Below, piece by piece: positions 43,859 through 45,368 of a stretch of 45,368 nt of DNA. Source of the stretch: Planctomycetaceae bacterium (lineage in GTDB: Bacteria > Planctomycetota > Planctomycetia > Pirellulales > Pirellulaceae); the NCBI GenBank assembly GCA_002726515.1, contig PBTE01000020.1, forward strand, positions 1 to 45,368, given 5' to 3'. The stretch's first letter is position 1. The number at the start of each line of letters is the position of its first letter. The translations under genes and the position numbers were made by a program. Below the pieces are notes generated by a model. It had not been told where the DNA came from. It did not search any database and was given only the letters and a program-made list of their open reading frames with translations.

Positions 43859-44719
43859 ATGTCGCGTGTTCAGAGACTCTGTATCATCGTGCTGGCAATC
43901 GCCGGTTGTTTTGTGAGTATGCCAGCCGGCGCCCAGGATTATGTACTCAACGAGTTATATGGCAACGGTGTGCACGCTTTTTATTCTGGGAATTATGAAG
44001 AGGCTTTGAGCTTTTTGGATCAAGCCGTCGAAGAAGGCAGTCGTGATCCACGGGTATTCTATTATCGGGCCCTGACTTTGGACCACGCGGGATTCGAAGA
44101 AAAAGCGAAGACAGATTTTCGTCAGGGTGCTGAATTGGAAGCAGCCGATCCCAACGTTTTTCCGGTGAGCCGGTCTTTGGAGCGTGTTCAGGGACAGCGG
44201 CGCCACCTGCTGGAGTCGTATCGCCAAAAAAGTCGCTTTGAGGCCCGTCGAAGAAACCGTCTAAGAAATCGAGCCCGATTTAGCGTGCCCGAAGACTCCG
44301 TGATACATGATCCCGCCCCGAATGGCCCGGGAAATCCTGATGTGGGCGAAGACGCGTCAGACCCCTTTGTCGGTGACCAGGAGCGTCCTGTGGGAACCGG
44401 GCCGGTTCAGCCTGTTCCCGGTCGTGAGGAGTCGACGAAGGATGCTTCAGGAACCGATCAGGGCCTGGAAGATATCAGCGACGACGAAGCCCTGGACATG
44501 AACGAGGATGACCCGTTTGGTGATGAAGGTGCGGGGAACGATCCGTTCGGTGATCCGGGCGGTGACGGGGACGATCCGTTTGGAACCACTGATGATGAGG
44601 ATGAGACAGACCCGTTTGGCACTTCGGATGACGAAGGCGATACGGACCCGTTTGGCACTTCTGATGATGAAGACGATACGGATCCCTTTGGAACGGATGA
44701 AGAGGATCCCTTCGGATAA
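43859..44719 (+). CDS. Exported TPR protein with acidic DPFG-repeat tail
   Basis: 286 residues. The signal peptide is about 1-25 (cleavage near AGA-QDY). Residues about 30-100 form two TPR-like helical repeats (GVHAFYSGNYEEALSFLDQAVEEG, then FYYRALTLDHAGFEEKAKTDFRQGA, given as locators). A basic helical stretch rich in Arg (about 115-140) follows. The C-terminal third is very acidic, with seven DPFG motifs spaced by Asp/Glu/Gly/Ser/Thr-rich linkers. TPRs mediate protein contacts; the acidic tail could bind cations or a basic partner. GAGG lies about 9 bases before the ATG. The next gene starts 39 bases after the stop, so the two are probably co-transcribed. No enzymatic function is visible. 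Confidence 0.75.
   Translation: MSRVQRLCIIVLAIAGCFVSMPAGAQDYVLNELYGNGVHAFYSGNYEEALSFLDQAVEEGSRDPRVFYYRALTLDHAGFEEKAKTDFRQGAELEAADPNVFPVSRSLERVQGQRRHLLESYRQKSRFEARRRNRLRNRARFSVPEDSVIHDPAPNGPGNPDVGEDASDPFVGDQERPVGTGPVQPVPGREESTKDASGTDQGLEDISDDEALDMNEDDPFGDEGAGNDPFGDPGGDGDDPFGTTDDEDETDPFGTSDDEGDTDPFGTSDDEDDTDPFGTDEEDPFG
44510..44719 (+). repeat. DPFG-encoding tandem repeats
   Basis: Seven DPFG motifs are encoded between 44510 and the stop codon. The central copies (about 44570-44690) are 36-base units encoding DPFG-T-(T/S)-DDE-x-x-(D/E)-T and are nearly identical at the DNA level, which points to recent expansion by slippage. Confidence 0.8.
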
Positions 44720-44757
44720 GAAGTTCTTAGCCGCATGGTGCAATTGAAGACCTAGAG

Positions 44758-45368
44758 ATGCTTTCCTTTCTGCAACAGCTATCTCGCCTGGTCCTGTTGG
44801 GATTGCTATTGGTCCGTCCGGTCAAGGCACAGGTTGGGCCGTTGATCTCGGATGTCGCACCTCGCGGGATCCAAATTGGCGGAATGACGCTCCTTGACAT
44901 CAGGGGAGCAGGCCTGAATGCCACAGCTCAAGTGGTGTTACCGTTTCCAGCCTTCACACAAAGGGTCGTCGCGGTTTCAGACGACGGTGGCCACCTGCAG
45001 GTGGAGGTTGTCCTTCCCGAGAAAATTACTCCGGGCATTTACCAGCTGTTAGTGGCTACGTCTCAGGGAATTTCTTCTCCCGTGGCTTTTGGTGTAGACA
45101 CTTTGCCTCAGCGTCGATTTGAAAAGACGATTCAATCGCTGCCGGTGGCTTGCAGCGGTCAAATTTCCGGTAGACAAGTTTTGAGGACCAAGTTTTTCGC
45201 CAAGGCTGGGCAGACGATCGTGATCGACGTCGAAGCCCAACGACTAGGATCTGCCTTGCGTCCGGTCGTGCGACTGCTGGACGAACGTGACTCTCAAATT
45301 GCCTGGAGCGGAGGACTTCATTCCATTGCAGGAGACGCTCGTTGCAGCACGGTAATACCAAGTGATGC
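44758..45368 (+). CDS. Start of an exported planctomycete beta-sandwich protein (partial)
   Basis: An ATG at 44758 opens a frame that runs off the right edge after about 203 codons. It begins with a signal peptide (MLSFLQQLSRLVLLGLLLVR..., cleavage near VKA-Q). It continues with an IPT/TIG-like module (ISDVAPRGIQIGGMTLLDIRG, then VEVVLPEKITPGIYQLLV). Next comes a segment, SGQISGRQVLRTKFFAKAGQTIVIDV (about 138-163, given as locator), that resembles the pre-peptidase C-terminal (PPC) domain of planctomycete surface proteins. Large exported proteins of this kind often carry several such modules. It lies 39 bases downstream of the TPR/DPFG gene and probably shares its transcript. The rest lies outside the window. 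Confidence 0.75.
   Translation, partial: MLSFLQQLSRLVLLGLLLVRPVKAQVGPLISDVAPRGIQIGGMTLLDIRGAGLNATAQVVLPFPAFTQRVVAVSDDGGHLQVEVVLPEKITPGIYQLLVATSQGISSPVAFGVDTLPQRRFEKTIQSLPVACSGQISGRQVLRTKFFAKAGQTIVIDVEAQRLGSALRPVVRLLDERDSQIAWSGGLHSIAGDARCSTVIPSD

Noticed and set aside
1-45368. CRISPR arrays, insertion sequences, prophage or defence systems
   Set aside because: No regularly spaced repeats, transposases, integrases, restriction or toxin genes were seen; the mrfAB pair is a repair system and was not counted as defence.

Overview
The window looks like a planctomycete chromosome, most likely from the Pirellulales side of the phylum. This is inferred from gene content and not from a marker tree. 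The pointers are a DUF1501 protein with a twin-arginine leader, an exported PQQ-type beta-propeller protein, an exported leucine-rich-repeat protein built on TDAGL units, an exported DUF11-type protein with a long acidic linker, and two tandem type I signal peptidases carrying zinc-ribbon and large beta-rich insertions. Base composition is moderate. Gene density is low: many spacers of 300-1,100 bases hold no convincing protein gene. I saw no tRNA, rRNA, CRISPR array, insertion sequence or phage gene.

Layout, left to right. 1-6,631: the 5' end of a membrane-anchored protein (minus), a 1.1 kb spacer with an orphan minus-strand terminator, a PQQ-propeller protein (minus), a translationally coupled pqiA-pqiB pair (plus), a 1 kb spacer with a second orphan minus-strand terminator, and an MFS transporter (minus). 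6,922-15,546, all minus: quinone oxidoreductase, SixA-type histidine phosphatase, polyphosphate kinase, a DUF11-repeat protein and a small membrane zinc-ribbon protein. 15,795-24,989, all plus: a CinA-like/NMN-adenylyltransferase-like fusion overlapping a ROK sugar kinase, then lepA, two signal peptidases, lptB and a membrane-anchored J-domain protein. 25,124-28,826: a broken AstE/AspA-type deacylase, an amidohydrolase, an LRR protein with a good promoter, and a Dabb protein. 28,789-32,954, minus: a four-gene cluster, CBS protein - korA - korB - zinc-ribbon/CBS protein, for 2-oxoacid:ferredoxin oxidoreductase. 33,502-38,227: DUF1501 protein, small exported protein, class I dihydroorotase and CPBP protease. 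38,750-38,984: an apparent structured non-coding RNA with a very strong intrinsic terminator. 38,995-42,832: divergent mrfB and mrfA, a DNA-repair nuclease and helicase pair. 43,859-end: an exported TPR protein with an acidic DPFG-repeat tail, then the start of another exported beta-sandwich protein.

Functionally the window mixes housekeeping genes (lepA, signal peptidase, lptB, ppk, pyrC, kor) with envelope proteins typical of planctomycetes. The items most worth following are the candidate structured RNA at 38.8-39.0 kb, the zinc-ribbon signal peptidase pair, the oxidoreductase flanked on both sides by CBS proteins, and the CinA/NMNAT fusion coupled to a sugar kinase. All functions come from reading motifs by eye; no database search was run.
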